Positions 35,705-46,102 of a DNA stretch of 63,924 nt are shown in pieces (the first letter of the stretch is position 1; each line of letters begins with the position of its first letter). The notes beneath the pieces are model-generated. The model was given only the letters and a program-made list of their open reading frames with translations. It made no database searches and was not told where the DNA came from. Location of the stretch: NCBI RefSeq assembly GCF_001083785.1, contig NZ_LAVL01000040.1, positions 1 through 63,924 of the forward strand, written 5' to 3'. A program made the translations under genes and the position numbers. Source of the DNA: Nonomuraea sp. SBT364 (GTDB lineage Bacteria; Actinomycetota; Actinomycetes; Streptosporangiales; Streptosporangiaceae).

Positions 35705-36262
35705 GTGTTCGAGCGCTTCACCGACAGCGCGCGTCAGGTCGTCGTCCTCGCCCAGGAGGAGGCCCGGGCGATGCGCCACACCCACATCGGCACCGAGCAC
35801 GTCCTGCTCGGGCTGATCAGGGAGGGCGAGGGGCCGGCGGCGCTGGTGCTCGCCGAGTCCGGCGTGACGCTGGAGGGCGTGCGGGCCCACCTGGAGAGCG
35901 AGGCCGGGCCGGGCGCGGCCGACCCCGCCGGCTCCGCGTACGTGCCGTTCACGGCCCGGGTGAAGAAGGTCCTGGAGCTCTCGTTGCGCGAGGCGCTCCA
36001 GCTGCGGCACAACTTCATCGGCACCGAGCACATCCTGCTCGGGCTGATCAGGGAGGGCGAGGGCGCGGCGGTCCGGGCGCTGACCGGCGCGGGCGTCGAA
36101 CCCGGCGAGCTGCGCCGCCGCCTGCTCGAACGGCTGGGCCACCACGAGCGCCTGGGGGAGCTGTTCGCCGGCCCGCTGGTGGCCGAGCGGCTCGACCGGA
36201 TCCAGGAGAGCCTGGACCGCATCGAACGCCATCTCGGCATCAGGCGGACCGGCTCAGACTGA
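35705..36262 (+). CDS. Stand-alone double Clp N-domain protein (ClpC-like N-terminus without ATPase)
   Basis: A 185-aa protein that begins exactly like ClpC (MFERFTDSARQVVVLAQEEA) and contains two Clp-N repeats: IGTEHVLLGLIREGEG near residue 28 and IGTEHILLGLIREGEG near 108. It stops after about 150 residues of repeat and adds a short amphipathic helix (RLDRIQESLDRIERHLGI). No Walker motifs, so it is not a chaperone ATPase; it could bind ClpC substrates or adaptors competitively. GTG 35705 has GGAGG six bases upstream. The gene ends by overlapping the convergent acetyltransferase gene by 9 bp. Confidence 0.9.
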   Translation: MFERFTDSARQVVVLAQEEARAMRHTHIGTEHVLLGLIREGEGPAALVLAESGVTLEGVRAHLESEAGPGAADPAGSAYVPFTARVKKVLELSLREALQLRHNFIGTEHILLGLIREGEGAAVRALTGAGVEPGELRRRLLERLGHHERLGELFAGPLVAERLDRIQESLDRIERHLGIRRTGSD

Positions 36263-37276
36263 CGCCAGCGCCCCCACCGGCCGCCTGGCCTCCACCACGC
36301 CGGGGTCCTCGGTGCAGGACAGTGTGGCGCCCAGGGTGGTCATCAGCCGGCGCATGCGCGCGTTGTCGGACAGCATCGTGGCCCGCACCTCGGCGTAGCC
36401 CAGGTCGCGCGCTGCGCCCACGAGCGTCCTGGCCAGTGCCGCGCCCAGGCCGCGCCCCTGCCAGCGGTCCTCGACCAGCAGCGCCAGCTCGGCGATGCCC
36501 GGATCGGCGGTGAACATCAGGCTGGCCAGCGCGACCACCTGCCCGTCGTCGCCCGCCACCACGGAGTGGCCGCGCCCGCGGTCGCAGAGCCGGTCGAACA
36601 TGCGTGGCGGCAGCGCGGGCATCGAGGTGAAGTAGCGGAACCTGCGCGTCTCCGGCGAGCACCTGTCGTGCAGGTCGCGTACCGCCTCGCGGTAGATGGA
36701 GGTGAGCGGGCGGACGGCGACCTCCGCGCCGTCGGCCAGCCTGACCGGACGCTCGGCGGCGGCCGCCCCGGCCGGCGGCTGGGCGAGGCGGGCGAACGAC
36801 GCCGCCCTGGCCGCCTCGGTCAGCGTGAAGGGCAGCCCGGCCCGGCGCAGCCGCACCGCCCGCCGGGCGGCGACGGGCACCACGAGCCGCGTCGGATCGG
36901 GAAGGTCGCTCACGGTGTCACCGTAGATCCACCGGGCGTCGTCCGCGCGCAGCAGCTCGGCCAGCAGTTCGGGCAGCCGCCACGGCGCCGCCCGCAGCCG
37001 GGAGGCCAGCAGCAGCGCCCGGGTGGGCTCGTCGGTCAGTTCGTGCGCGGTGGCGGGGACGACCTGGACCCGGCGGCCGCCGGCCGCCTCAAGGGCCTCG
37101 CGCACGCTCTCGGGGGTGGCGGGGATGTCGGCGACGAACTCGTCGACGGTGCCGTCCGCGTCGGGCTGTACGCTCAGGCCGAGGATGTTGCCGCCCCGGG
37201 CGGCCAGGGCGGCGGCGAGGGAGGCGAGCCGTCCCGGGCGCTCGTCGACCGTGGTGCGGATACGCAGGAAACCCAT
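36254..37276 (-). CDS. ACT-domain GNAT acetyltransferase
   Basis: 340 aa in three parts: an N-terminal ACT domain (residues 1-80, RIRTTVDERPGRLASLAAAL, NILGLSVQPD), a middle region to about 185 with no recognised domain, and a C-terminal GNAT fold (about 190-330) with LALLVEDRWQGRGLGAALAR as the acetyl-CoA-binding motif A. ACT-GNAT fusions are known in actinobacteria as amino-acid-regulated protein acetyltransferases, for example ones acting on acetyl-CoA synthetase. The target here is unknown. It carries a longer middle region than the simple ACT-GNAT type. Confidence 0.87.
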   Translation of the reverse strand: MGFLRIRTTVDERPGRLASLAAALAARGGNILGLSVQPDADGTVDEFVADIPATPESVREALEAAGGRRVQVVPATAHELTDEPTRALLLASRLRAAPWRLPELLAELLRADDARWIYGDTVSDLPDPTRLVVPVAARRAVRLRRAGLPFTLTEAARAASFARLAQPPAGAAAAERPVRLADGAEVAVRPLTSIYREAVRDLHDRCSPETRRFRYFTSMPALPPRMFDRLCDRGRGHSVVAGDDGQVVALASLMFTADPGIAELALLVEDRWQGRGLGAALARTLVGAARDLGYAEVRATMLSDNARMRRLMTTLGATLSCTEDPGVVEARRPVGALASV

Positions 37277-37385
37277 ACGAAGAAGGATGCAGGGTGGCTG
37301 TTACATTGCCGCTAACGTCGTGTTTCCATCACGGAATTCGTGGCGAGATGCGACACCTTATCCGGATATAGCAGGATATGGCCCC

Positions 37386-38777
37386 ATGAGCGTGCATGTT
37401 CCCCTGTCGTCCGGGTTCGTCAATGGCGACGTGTCCTTCTGGTACCGCTCCTCGGGCGTTCCCGCCCCCGGTCCCCGGCTCGACGGCGACCGCGACGCGG
37501 ACGTCGTCATCGTCGGCGCCGGCTACACGGGGCTGTGGACGGCCTACTACCTCAAGCAGGCCCGCCCGTCCCTCGACGTGGTGGTGCTGGAGCAGGAGTT
37601 CGCCGGGTTCGGCGCCTCGGGCCGCAACGGCGGCTGGCTGACGGGCGACCTGGCCGGCTCGCACGCGCGCTACGCCAGGACGCACGGCCGCGACGCCGCC
37701 CGCCGGCTGCAGCGGGAGATGTTCTCCTCGGTCGACGAGGTCATCGCCGTGTGCGAGAAGGAGGGCGTCGACGCCGACATCGTCAAGGGCGGCGTCGTCA
37801 ACGTGGCCCGCTCCACCGCCCAGGCCGCGCGGCTGCGCGCCTCGGTGGCCGAGGCCCGTGCCTGGGGCATCACCGAGGAGGACCTGCGCCTGGTCGACCC
37901 GTCCCGGCACCTCAGGGTGGCCGGGGCCGTGACGGGCACCTGGAGCCCGCACTGCGCGCGCATCCAGCCCGCCAAGCTGGCCCAGGGGCTGGCGCGGGTG
38001 GTGCGCGACCTCGGCGTGACGATCTACGAGCGCACGCCCGTCACCAGCATCGTGCCGCACCGGGCCGAGACGCCGTACGGGACCGTCCGGGCCGGGCACG
38101 TGATCCGGGCCACCGAGGGGTTCACCTCGGGGCTGGCGGGGCTGCGGCGGCAGTGGCTCCCGATGAACAGCTCGATGATCGTCACCGAGCCGCTGCCCGC
38201 CTCGTTCTGGGAGTCGGTCGGCTGGGACGGCGCGGAGTTGCTCGGCGACCTGGCGCACTACTACATGTACGCCCAGCGCACCGCCGACGGCCGCATCGCC
38301 TTCGGCGGGCGCGGCCGCCCCTACCTGTACGGCTCCCGCGTCGACGCCCGGGGGCACACGCACGAGTGGACCGTCGAGGCGCTGTGGGACCTGCTGGTCG
38401 ACTTCTTCCCGGCGGCGCGCTCCTCCTCCGTCGCGCACGCCTGGTCCGGCGTGCTGGCGGTGCCGCGCGACTGGTGCTCGACCGTGCACGTGGACGCCTC
38501 GACCGGGCTCGGCTGGGCGGGCGGCTACACCGGTCACGGCGTCACCACCACGAACCTGGCCGGCCGGACCCTGCGCGACCTCGTGCTGGGCGAGGAGACC
38601 GAGCTGACGGCGCTGCCGTGGGTGGGGCGCAAGGTGCGGGCATGGGAGCCCGAGCCGCTGCGCTGGCTGGGCGTGCACAGCATGTACCGCCTCTACCGGA
38701 TGGCCGACCAGCGGGAGCGGTCGATGCCGCGCACCTCGGTCCTGGCCAGGTTCGCCGACCTCATCACGGGCCACTGA
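37386..38777 (+). CDS. FAD-dependent oxidoreductase (DAO/PuuB-like)
   Basis: 463 aa. The FAD motif VVIVGAGYTGLWTAYYL is near residue 40, and FGASGRNGGWLTGDLAG near 78 is the pattern of gamma-glutamylputrescine oxidase-like enzymes. The C-terminal GGYTGHGVTTTNLAGRTL block closes the FAD site. Substrate unassigned; an amine is likely. It is followed after 27 bp by a YtcJ-type amidohydrolase on the same strand. The ATG at 37386 has a GGATATGG stretch just before it and no clear Shine-Dalgarno. Confidence 0.88.
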   Translation: MSVHVPLSSGFVNGDVSFWYRSSGVPAPGPRLDGDRDADVVIVGAGYTGLWTAYYLKQARPSLDVVVLEQEFAGFGASGRNGGWLTGDLAGSHARYARTHGRDAARRLQREMFSSVDEVIAVCEKEGVDADIVKGGVVNVARSTAQAARLRASVAEARAWGITEEDLRLVDPSRHLRVAGAVTGTWSPHCARIQPAKLAQGLARVVRDLGVTIYERTPVTSIVPHRAETPYGTVRAGHVIRATEGFTSGLAGLRRQWLPMNSSMIVTEPLPASFWESVGWDGAELLGDLAHYYMYAQRTADGRIAFGGRGRPYLYGSRVDARGHTHEWTVEALWDLLVDFFPAARSSSVAHAWSGVLAVPRDWCSTVHVDASTGLGWAGGYTGHGVTTTNLAGRTLRDLVLGEETELTALPWVGRKVRAWEPEPLRWLGVHSMYRLYRMADQRERSMPRTSVLARFADLITGH

Positions 38778-38804
38778 CGGCCTTCGCCAGATAGGAGATC
38801 TTCG

Positions 38805-40412
38805 ATGAGCATGCTGTTCCGGGGCGGGCGCGTGTTCACCGCGGCGGGCGGCTTCGCCGAGGCGGTGCTGGTGCGCGACGGCGTGGTGGAGGCCGTGGGC
38901 GCGGAGCGGGAGCAGGCCCGGCTGGCGCCCTCCCACGAGACGGTGGACCTCGACGGCGGCCTGCTGGTGCCGGGCTTCACCGACGCGCACCTGCACCCGG
39001 TGCAGGCGGGCCTCGAACGGGCCCGCTGCGACCTCGCCGAGGTCTTCGGCCTGGACGCCTACCTCGCGCTGGTCCGTACGTACGCCGCGCGGCACCCCGG
39101 CAAGGAGTGGATCGACGGCGGCGGGTGGGACATGTCGGCGTTCCCGGGCGGTCTGCCCCGCCGGGAGCAGCTCGACTTCCTGGACCGGCCCGCGTACCTG
39201 ATCCAGCGTGACCACCATGCCGCCTGGGTCAACAGCCGGGCGCTGGAACTGGCCGGGATCACCCGCGACACCCCCGACCCGGCCGACGGGCGGATCGAGC
39301 GCGACCCCGACGGCACCCCCACGGGCGTGCTGCACGAGGGCGCGATGGACCTGGTGGGCCTGCTCACCCCCCGCCCCACCGCCGCCGATCTGGACGCCGC
39401 GCTGACCGACGCCGAGGCGCACCTGTTCTCGCTGGGCATCACCGGCTGGCAGGACGCGATCGTGGGCTCGTACGCGGGCTCGGACGACCACCTGCCCACC
39501 TACCTGTCGGCGGCCCGCTCAGGGCGCCTGCGGGCGCGCGTGGTGGGCGCGCTGTGGTGGGACAGGACGCGCGGCCTGGACCAAATCGGCAGCCTGGTGG
39601 AGCGCCGGGCGTCGGCCGAAGGGCTGGACCGGTTCGCCGCCACCTCGGTCAAGATCATGCAGGACGGCATCACGGAGAACTTCACCGCCGCCACCCTGGA
39701 GCCCTACTGCCGGTGCGGCGGCACGGGCCTGTCGTACGTGGACCCGGCCAAGCTGAAGGAGTACGTGGCCGAGCTCGACCGCCTGGGCTTCCAGGTGCAC
39801 TTCCACGCGATCGGCGAGCGGGCGGTGCGCGAGGCGCTCGACAGCTTCGAGGGCACCGACCCGGCCAACCGTCACCACATCGCGCACCTGCAGATCATCG
39901 AGCCGTCGGACGTGCCGCGGTTCGCGGCGCTGGGCGTCACGGCCAACCTGCAGCCGCTGTGGGCCACCCACCACGCGCAGATGGACGAGCTGACGCTGCC
40001 GTTCCTCGGCGAGCCGCGCTCGTCGTGGCAGTATCCGTTCGCGGACCTGCTGGCGCACGGCACCCGGTTCTGCGCGGGCAGTGACTGGCCGGTGTCGGAC
40101 GCAGACCCGCTGCAGGGCATGCACGTGGCCGTCAACCGGACGGAACCGGGCGGTTCGGTGCACGCGGGCTACCCGACGGCGCAGACGCCGTTCCTGCCCA
40201 GCCAGCGCCTCGACCTGGCGACCGCGCTGACCGCCTACACGGCCGGCTCGGCGTGGATCAACCGCTCCCCCGCCGGGGTGATCGAGCCGGGCCGCCCGGC
40301 GGACCTGGTGGTGCTCGACCGCGACCCGTTCACGCTGCCGGAGAAGGACATCTGGACCACGCGGGTGCGCATGACGTTCGTCGACGGCGTGGCCGTCCAC
40401 GAACGGAGGTGA
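38805..40412 (+). CDS. YtcJ-type metal-dependent amidohydrolase
   Basis: A 535-aa amidohydrolase_3 family enzyme. Metal-ligand motif GFTDAHLHPVQ is near residue 60; carboxylated Lys candidate in ATSVKIMQDGITENF; further His in VHFHAIGERAV and HHIAHLQIIEP; the Asp-containing block is GSDWPVSDADPLQGMHVAVNR. The family acts on amides or formamides; no substrate can be given. GGAGA lies before the ATG. A perfect Rho-independent terminator follows. Confidence 0.9.
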   Translation: MSMLFRGGRVFTAAGGFAEAVLVRDGVVEAVGAEREQARLAPSHETVDLDGGLLVPGFTDAHLHPVQAGLERARCDLAEVFGLDAYLALVRTYAARHPGKEWIDGGGWDMSAFPGGLPRREQLDFLDRPAYLIQRDHHAAWVNSRALELAGITRDTPDPADGRIERDPDGTPTGVLHEGAMDLVGLLTPRPTAADLDAALTDAEAHLFSLGITGWQDAIVGSYAGSDDHLPTYLSAARSGRLRARVVGALWWDRTRGLDQIGSLVERRASAEGLDRFAATSVKIMQDGITENFTAATLEPYCRCGGTGLSYVDPAKLKEYVAELDRLGFQVHFHAIGERAVREALDSFEGTDPANRHHIAHLQIIEPSDVPRFAALGVTANLQPLWATHHAQMDELTLPFLGEPRSSWQYPFADLLAHGTRFCAGSDWPVSDADPLQGMHVAVNRTEPGGSVHAGYPTAQTPFLPSQRLDLATALTAYTAGSAWINRSPAGVIEPGRPADLVVLDRDPFTLPEKDIWTTRVRMTFVDGVAVHERR

Positions 40413-40419
40413 ACGAGAA

Positions 40420-40452
40420 GGGCCCCGGCGGGAAGACCCGCCGGGGCCCTTT
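40420..40452. terminator. Strong intrinsic terminator
   Basis: Perfect 13-bp stem GGGCCCCGGCGGG / CCCGCCGGGGCCC with loop AAGA, followed by TTTCGT on the plus strand. It ends the amidohydrolase gene. The minus side also has a CTTCTC run, so it may serve the convergent rbpA. Confidence 0.93.
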
Positions 40453-40481
40453 CGTGTCAGTGCACTACCAGGGTCGGTCCA

Positions 40482-40826
40482 CTACCAGGGGGACTTGTTG
40501 TTGCGCAGGCGCTCCAGCGCTTCCTCGAGGATCGCCTTGCCGTCCTTGTCGCTCCGGCGCTCCTTCACGTAGGCCAGATGCGTCTTGTACGGCTCGTTCT
40601 TCGGCGGAGCAGGCGGGGCCTCCTCGTCCTGGCCGGCCGGGAGGCCGCAACGGGGGCAGTCCCACATCTCGGGGACCGCCGCGTCGCTGGCGAAGCTGGG
40701 GCGCGTCTCATGCATGTTGGCGCACCAGAACGAGACCCGCACTCTCGGAGCTGCCTCGCCGCGCTCGGCCTCCCCCATGGGGCCGGCACCGACTCGGCTG
40801 CCACGGATCGCGTTGCCACTACCCAC
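40482..40826 (-). CDS. rbpA: RNA polymerase-binding protein RbpA
   Basis: 114 aa; actinobacteria-specific RNAP activator that binds principal sigma factors and helps open complex formation. It begins GSGNAIRGSRVGAGPMGEAERGE, the conserved RbpA N-terminus, has the core-domain cysteines in SFWCANMHET and WDCPRCGLPAG, and ends with the sigma-interaction helix region EPYKTHLAYVKERRSD. The start is GTG 40826, with GAGGAG upstream. A perfect hairpin lies in the leader. Confidence 0.97.
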   Translation of the reverse strand: MGSGNAIRGSRVGAGPMGEAERGEAAPRVRVSFWCANMHETRPSFASDAAVPEMWDCPRCGLPAGQDEEAPPAPPKNEPYKTHLAYVKERRSDKDGKAILEEALERLRNNKSPW

Positions 40827-40848
40827 GGATGAACTCCTCGCTCGATCG

Positions 40849-40865
40849 CCCCGTGTGACACGGGG
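40849..40865 (-). other. Hairpin in the rbpA leader
   Basis: CCCCGTGT-G-ACACGGGG perfect inverted repeat between secG and rbpA on the same strand. It could terminate part of the secG transcript or shape the rbpA 5' UTR; no U-tract follows. No sigma-R type GGAAT/GTT promoter was found here, although rbpA has one in Streptomyces by my recollection. Confidence 0.5.
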
Positions 40866-40898
40866 GGAGAATCACTGTCACGCGTTGATACTTGTGTC

Positions 40899-41129
40899 TC
40901 AGGGCCTGACGAGCAGGCCCAGAGCGATGATGCAGACGAACCAGACGACGCCCGTGATGACGGTCAGCCGGTCGAGGTTGCGCTCCACCACCGAGGAACC
41001 ACCGAAGTTCGACGAGAAGCCGCCGCCGAACATGTCAGACAGGCCGCCACCCTTGCCCTTGTGGAGCAGGACGAGCAAGATCATGAGCAGGCTCGTCAGG
41101 ATGAGGGCGATGGAGATTCCGAGTTCCAC
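40899..41129 (-). CDS. secG: Preprotein translocase subunit SecG
   Basis: A 76-aa membrane subunit of SecYEG with two helices (ISIALILTSLLMILLVLLHKG and TVITGVVWFVCIIALGLLV) separated by the Gly-rich, conserved loop GGGLSDMFGGGFSSNFGGSSVVERNLDR. Start GTG 41129 with AAGGAA upstream. It lies downstream of tpiA on the same strand, the usual actinobacterial order. Confidence 0.95.
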   Translation of the reverse strand: MELGISIALILTSLLMILLVLLHKGKGGGLSDMFGGGFSSNFGGSSVVERNLDRLTVITGVVWFVCIIALGLLVRP

Positions 41130-41228
41130 GGTATGCCTGTTCCTTCAATGGTCTGGTACGCGTGACGATTCAAACTTGCCTCTTGAGGGTACGGCCTCGT
41201 GTCAAGTCGCACCCCCAGAACGGCCGAG

Positions 41229-42005
41229 TTAGCCGGGCATATCGGAGAAACGGCAGATCTTCACGAACTCCGCGGCGTCGATGCTGGCCCCTCCCACGAG
41301 GGCGCCGTCGACATCCGGCTGAGCCATGATCCCTGCGATGTTTCCCGACTTGACCGAGCCACCGTAAAGGATACGGACCGCCGAGGCCACTTCGGGGTTG
41401 TAGAGCTCCGCGAGTCGCACCCGCAGCGCCCCGCAGACCTCCTGCGCGTCCTCGGGGGTGGCCACTTCGCCGGTGCCGATCGCCCACACCGGCTCGTAGG
41501 CCACCACCATCGATTGTGCCTGCTCGGCGGAGACTTTGCGCAGCGCCCCGTCGAGCTGTGCCAGCGTGTGGGCGATGTGCCCGCCCGCCTGGCGCACCTC
41601 CAGGCCCTCGCCCACGCACAGGATCGGCGTCAGCGAGTGCCGCAGCGCCGCCAGCACCTTGGCGTTGACCAGGTCGTCGTCCTCGTGATGGTACTGCCGC
41701 CGCTCGGAGTGGCCGACGGCGACGAACGTGCATCCCAGCTTGGCGAGCATCGCGCCGGACACCTCACCGGTGTAGGCGCCCGCGTCGTGCGGGGACAGGT
41801 CCTGGCCGCCGTGCACGATGCGCAGCTTGTCGCCGTCGATGAGCGTCTGCACGCTGCGCAGGTCGGTGAACGGGGGCAGGACGGCCACCTCGACGCGGTC
41901 GAAGTCCTTGTCGTTGAGCGCGAACGCCATCCGCTGGACCAGCGCGATCGCCTCGAGGTGGTTGAGGTTCATCTTCCAGTTGCCGGCGATGAGCGGCTTT
42001 CTCAA
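41229..42005 (-). CDS. tpiA: Triosephosphate isomerase
   Basis: 258 aa, TIM barrel, interconverting glyceraldehyde 3-phosphate and dihydroxyacetone phosphate. Catalytic Lys11 (GNWKMN), His98 (VGHSERRQ) and Glu170 ([12 protein letters not shown]) are all present, with phosphate-binding YGGSVKSGN. The start is TTG 42005, one base after the pgk TGA, with GGAGG inside the pgk end. Fourth gene of the gap-pgk-tpiA-secG block counted from gap. Confidence 0.97.
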   Translation of the reverse strand: MRKPLIAGNWKMNLNHLEAIALVQRMAFALNDKDFDRVEVAVLPPFTDLRSVQTLIDGDKLRIVHGGQDLSPHDAGAYTGEVSGAMLAKLGCTFVAVGHSERRQYHHEDDDLVNAKVLAALRHSLTPILCVGEGLEVRQAGGHIAHTLAQLDGALRKVSAEQAQSMVVAYEPVWAIGTGEVATPEDAQEVCGALRVRLAELYNPEVASAVRILYGGSVKSGNIAGIMAQPDVDGALVGGASIDAAEFVKICRFSDMPG

Positions 42006-42006
42006 G

Positions 42007-43193
42007 TCAGTCCTCCAGGGCGGCGAGTCCGGGCAGCGTCTTGCCCTCAAGGTATTCCAGGCTGGCCCCGCCCCCGGTGGAGATGTGGGAGAAGCCGTCT
42101 TCCGGCAGGCCCAGCTTACGCACGGCGGCCGCCGAGTCGCCCCCGCCGACCACGGTGAAGGCGTCGGCGCCGATCAGCGCCTCGGCCACCGCCCGCGTGC
42201 CGCCGGCGAACGCGTCGAACTCGAACACGCCCATCGGGCCGTTCCAGAAGACGGTCTTGGCGTCGGCCAGCTTGCCGGCGAACAGCTCACGGGTCTCGGG
42301 CCCGATGTCGAGCCCCTCGCGGTCGGCCGGGATGGCCGTGGCCGCGACGACGTCGTGCGGGGCGTCCTGCGCGAAGTGCGTGGCCGCCAGCACGTCGACC
42401 GGGAGCACCAGGTCGACGCCACGCTTGGCCGCCTCGCCGAGGAAGCCGCGCACCTGGTCGAGCTGGTCCTCCTGCAGGAGCGACCCGCCGACCTCGTGGC
42501 CCTGGGCCTTGAGGAAGGTGTAGGCCATGCCGCCGCCGATGAGCAGCCGGTCGACCTTGGTGAGCAGGTTGGCGATGACGCCGAGCTTGTCGCTGACCTT
42601 GGCGCCGCCGAGCACGACGACGTAGGGGCGCTCGGTGTCGTCGGTGAGCCGCCTGAGCACGTCCACCTCGGCCACGACCAGCCCGCCGGCGGCGTGCGGC
42701 AGCAGCGCCGGCACGTCGTAGACGCTGGCGTGCTTGCGGTGCACCGCGCCGAAGCCGTCGCCGACGTAGAGGTCGGCGAGGCCGGCCAGCTTCTCGGCGA
42801 ACGCGCGGCGGGCCGCGTCGTCCTTGGACTCCTCGCCCGGCTCGTAGCGCAGGTTCTCCAGCAGGGCCACCTGGCCCTCCTGGAGGCCCCGCACGGTGGC
42901 CTGGGCGCTGTCACCGACCACGTCGGTGGCGAAGGCCACCTCCTGGCCGAGCAGCTCGCCCAGGCGCGCCGCGACGGGCCGCAGAGAGTATGCGGGGTTG
43001 GCCTCACCCTTGGGCCGCCCGAGGTGGGCGCAGACGACGACCTTCGCCCCGCGCCCGGCCAGCTCGCGGATCGTGGGCAGCGAGGCGCGGATGCGGCCGT
43101 CGTCGGTGATCGTCTCGCCGTCGAGCGGGACGTTGAGGTCGGCGCGCACGAGCACGCGCCGCCCCTTCACATCGAGATCGTCGAGCCCCCGCA

Positions 43194-43194
<1 letters not shown>
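42007..43194 (-). CDS. pgk: Phosphoglycerate kinase
   Basis: 395 aa, ATP-forming glycolytic kinase. The signature [13 protein letters not shown] is near residue 15, substrate-binding HLGRPKGE near 58, and the nucleotide-binding [13 protein letters not shown] near 355. ATG 43194 shares one base with the gap TAA stop (TAATG). No tpi fusion. Confidence 0.97.
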
Positions 43195-44360
<1,166 letters not shown>

Positions 44361-44383
44361 TCAGGCATTCTCTGGGGGCTGAG

Positions 44384-45028
44384 ATGTCACGACACCGATC
44401 CGGCCTGCTGTCCGGCCTGATCGTCGGCTTGTTCATGGCGCTTCTGTGCGCCGCCGGCTGGGCGGCTTTCGCGTTCTATGCCGACCGCCTTCCCGATGTC
44501 GTGCGCTCTTACGGCGACGGCATCCCGCTGGCCGCCGGGTTGGCCTTGGCCACAGGTCTCCTGGTGGGCGCGGCGATCTGCCTGATCCGCCCGCGCAGTC
44601 TCGTGCTCGCGCCGCTGGCGGCACTGTACGGGGCCGGGGCCGTCATGGCCGGCGTGATCGCGGGCATCGCGGCGTTTCCCGAGTACCTCGCCCACACCCC
44701 GGCCCCGGAGCCGTGGACACCGCCCCTGCCCACCCTCGACGCCTTCCTGGCGGCCCTGCCCGGCGCGGCGGAGGCCTTCTGGCCGCAGGTGTACCAGTCG
44801 TGGCAGCTTCCCGCCGTGACGGCCGCCGCGGCGCTTGCCGCGTTCGCGCTCGTGCTCGTACGCACGCTGCGCCTGCGCAAGAAGGCCAGGGAGGCGGCGG
44901 CCACCGAGGAGCCGCAGGAGGAGGAGCCCGAGTATCGTGCCCCCTTCGAGCCCCTGCAGGCCGCCAAGCCGGCCACGGCCCCGCCGCCGCCCAGCCTCTT
45001 CACCCCGCCCGACCGCGACGCGACCTGA
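44384..45028 (+). CDS. Uncharacterised membrane protein
   Basis: 214 aa, four predicted membrane helices: about 8-32, 46-68, 72-97 and 140-158. A cytoplasmic tail of about 50 residues is Pro/Glu-rich (EEPEYRAPFEPLQ) and ends with FTPPDRDAT. No known domain recognised. ATG 44384 has a GGGGGCTGAG stretch upstream and TAAATT (44356-44361) as a -10 candidate. It is the only plus-strand gene in the gap to uvrC block and converges on whiA with a palindromic terminator between. Confidence 0.8.
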   Translation: MSRHRSGLLSGLIVGLFMALLCAAGWAAFAFYADRLPDVVRSYGDGIPLAAGLALATGLLVGAAICLIRPRSLVLAPLAALYGAGAVMAGVIAGIAAFPEYLAHTPAPEPWTPPLPTLDAFLAALPGAAEAFWPQVYQSWQLPAVTAAAALAAFALVLVRTLRLRKKAREAAATEEPQEEEPEYRAPFEPLQAAKPATAPPPPSLFTPPDRDAT

Positions 45029-45032
45029 CCGG

Positions 45033-45050
45033 GCGTCCCGTACGGGACGC
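45033..45050. terminator. Palindromic terminator between convergent genes
   Basis: GCGTCCC-GTAC-GGGACGC, flanked by CTGAC before and GTCAG after, which extend the pairing across a bulge. It sits in the 23-bp gap between the membrane protein gene and whiA. Confidence 0.75.
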
Positions 45051-45051
45051 G

Positions 45052-46032
45052 TCAGGGCGAGAGCATGTCGACCGTGAGGTTGGCCTCGGTATTGGGGATG
45101 CCGAGGTCGGAGGCGCGTTTGTCGGCCATGGCGAGCAGCCGCCGGATGCGGCCGGCGATGGCGTCCTTGGTCAGCGGCGGGTCGGCGATCTGCCCCAGCT
45201 CCTCCAGCGACGCCTGCTTGTGCTCCACCCGCAGCCGCCCGGCCACCACCAGGTGGTCCGGCGCCTCGTCGCCGAGGATCTCCAGGGCGCGCTGCACCCG
45301 GGCGCCCGCCGCGACGGCGGCGCGCGCGGACCGGCGCAGGTTGGCGTCGTCGAAGTTGGCCAGCCGGTTGGCGGTGGCCCGCACCTCGCGGCGCATCCGC
45401 CGCTCCTCCCAGGCGAGCACGCTGTCGTGCGCGCCGAGGCGGGTGAGCAGCGCGCTGATGGCGTCGCCGTCACGCACCACGACCCGGTCGACGCCCCGCA
45501 CCTCACGCGCCTTCGCGTGGATCTTGAGCCGCCGGGCCGAGCCCACCAGGGCCAGCGCGGCCTCCGGGCCGGGGCAGGTGACCTCCAGCGACATCGACCT
45601 GCCGGGCTCGGTGAGCGAGCCGTGGGCCAGGAACGCGCCGCGCCAGGCCGCCTCGGCGTCGCAGGCCGCCCCCGCGACCACCTGCCGGGGCAGGCCGCGC
45701 ACCGGCCGGCCGTGGTTGTCGATCAGCCCGGTCTGGCGGGCCAGCGCCTCGCCGTCGCGGTAGACGCGCACCACGTAGCGCGATCCCTTGCGCAGCCCGG
45801 CCGGCGCGAGCACCAGCACCTCCGCCTTGTGGCCGAACACCTCGCCGATGTCCTTGATGAGCCGTCGCGCGGTCGCGTTGGTGTCGAGCTCGGCCTCGAT
45901 CACGATGCGCCCGCCCACGAGGTGCAGGCCGCTGGCGAAGCGCAGCAGCGTGGACACCTCCGCCTTGCGGCAGCAGGGCTTGAGCACAGGCAGCCGGCTC
46001 AGCTCGTCCTTGACCACACCCGTCATTGCCAT
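45052..46032 (-). CDS. whiA: Sporulation transcriptional regulator WhiA
   Basis: 326 aa. N-terminal degenerate LAGLIDADG-homing-endonuclease-like domain ([45 protein letters not shown]) and a C-terminal HTH ([30 protein letters not shown]). In Streptomyces WhiA acts with WhiB on sporulation genes, and homologues occur in non-sporulating bacteria too. The symbol follows the conserved uvrC-rapZ-yvcK-whiA order. ATG 46032 with GGAGG upstream; ATG 46026 also possible. Confidence 0.95.
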   Translation of the reverse strand: MAMTGVVKDELSRLPVLKPCCRKAEVSTLLRFASGLHLVGGRIVIEAELDTNATARRLIKDIGEVFGHKAEVLVLAPAGLRKGSRYVVRVYRDGEALARQTGLIDNHGRPVRGLPRQVVAGAACDAEAAWRGAFLAHGSLTEPGRSMSLEVTCPGPEAALALVGSARRLKIHAKAREVRGVDRVVVRDGDAISALLTRLGAHDSVLAWEERRMRREVRATANRLANFDDANLRRSARAAVAAGARVQRALEILGDEAPDHLVVAGRLRVEHKQASLEELGQIADPPLTKDAIAGRIRRLLAMADKRASDLGIPNTEANLTVDMLSP

Positions 46033-46102
46033 AAGCGTTTAGTCCTCCCCCATCAGACCGGTCCTAGCAGTCTCTCGCACCTTCTCGCCACGCCGACCAG
46101 GA

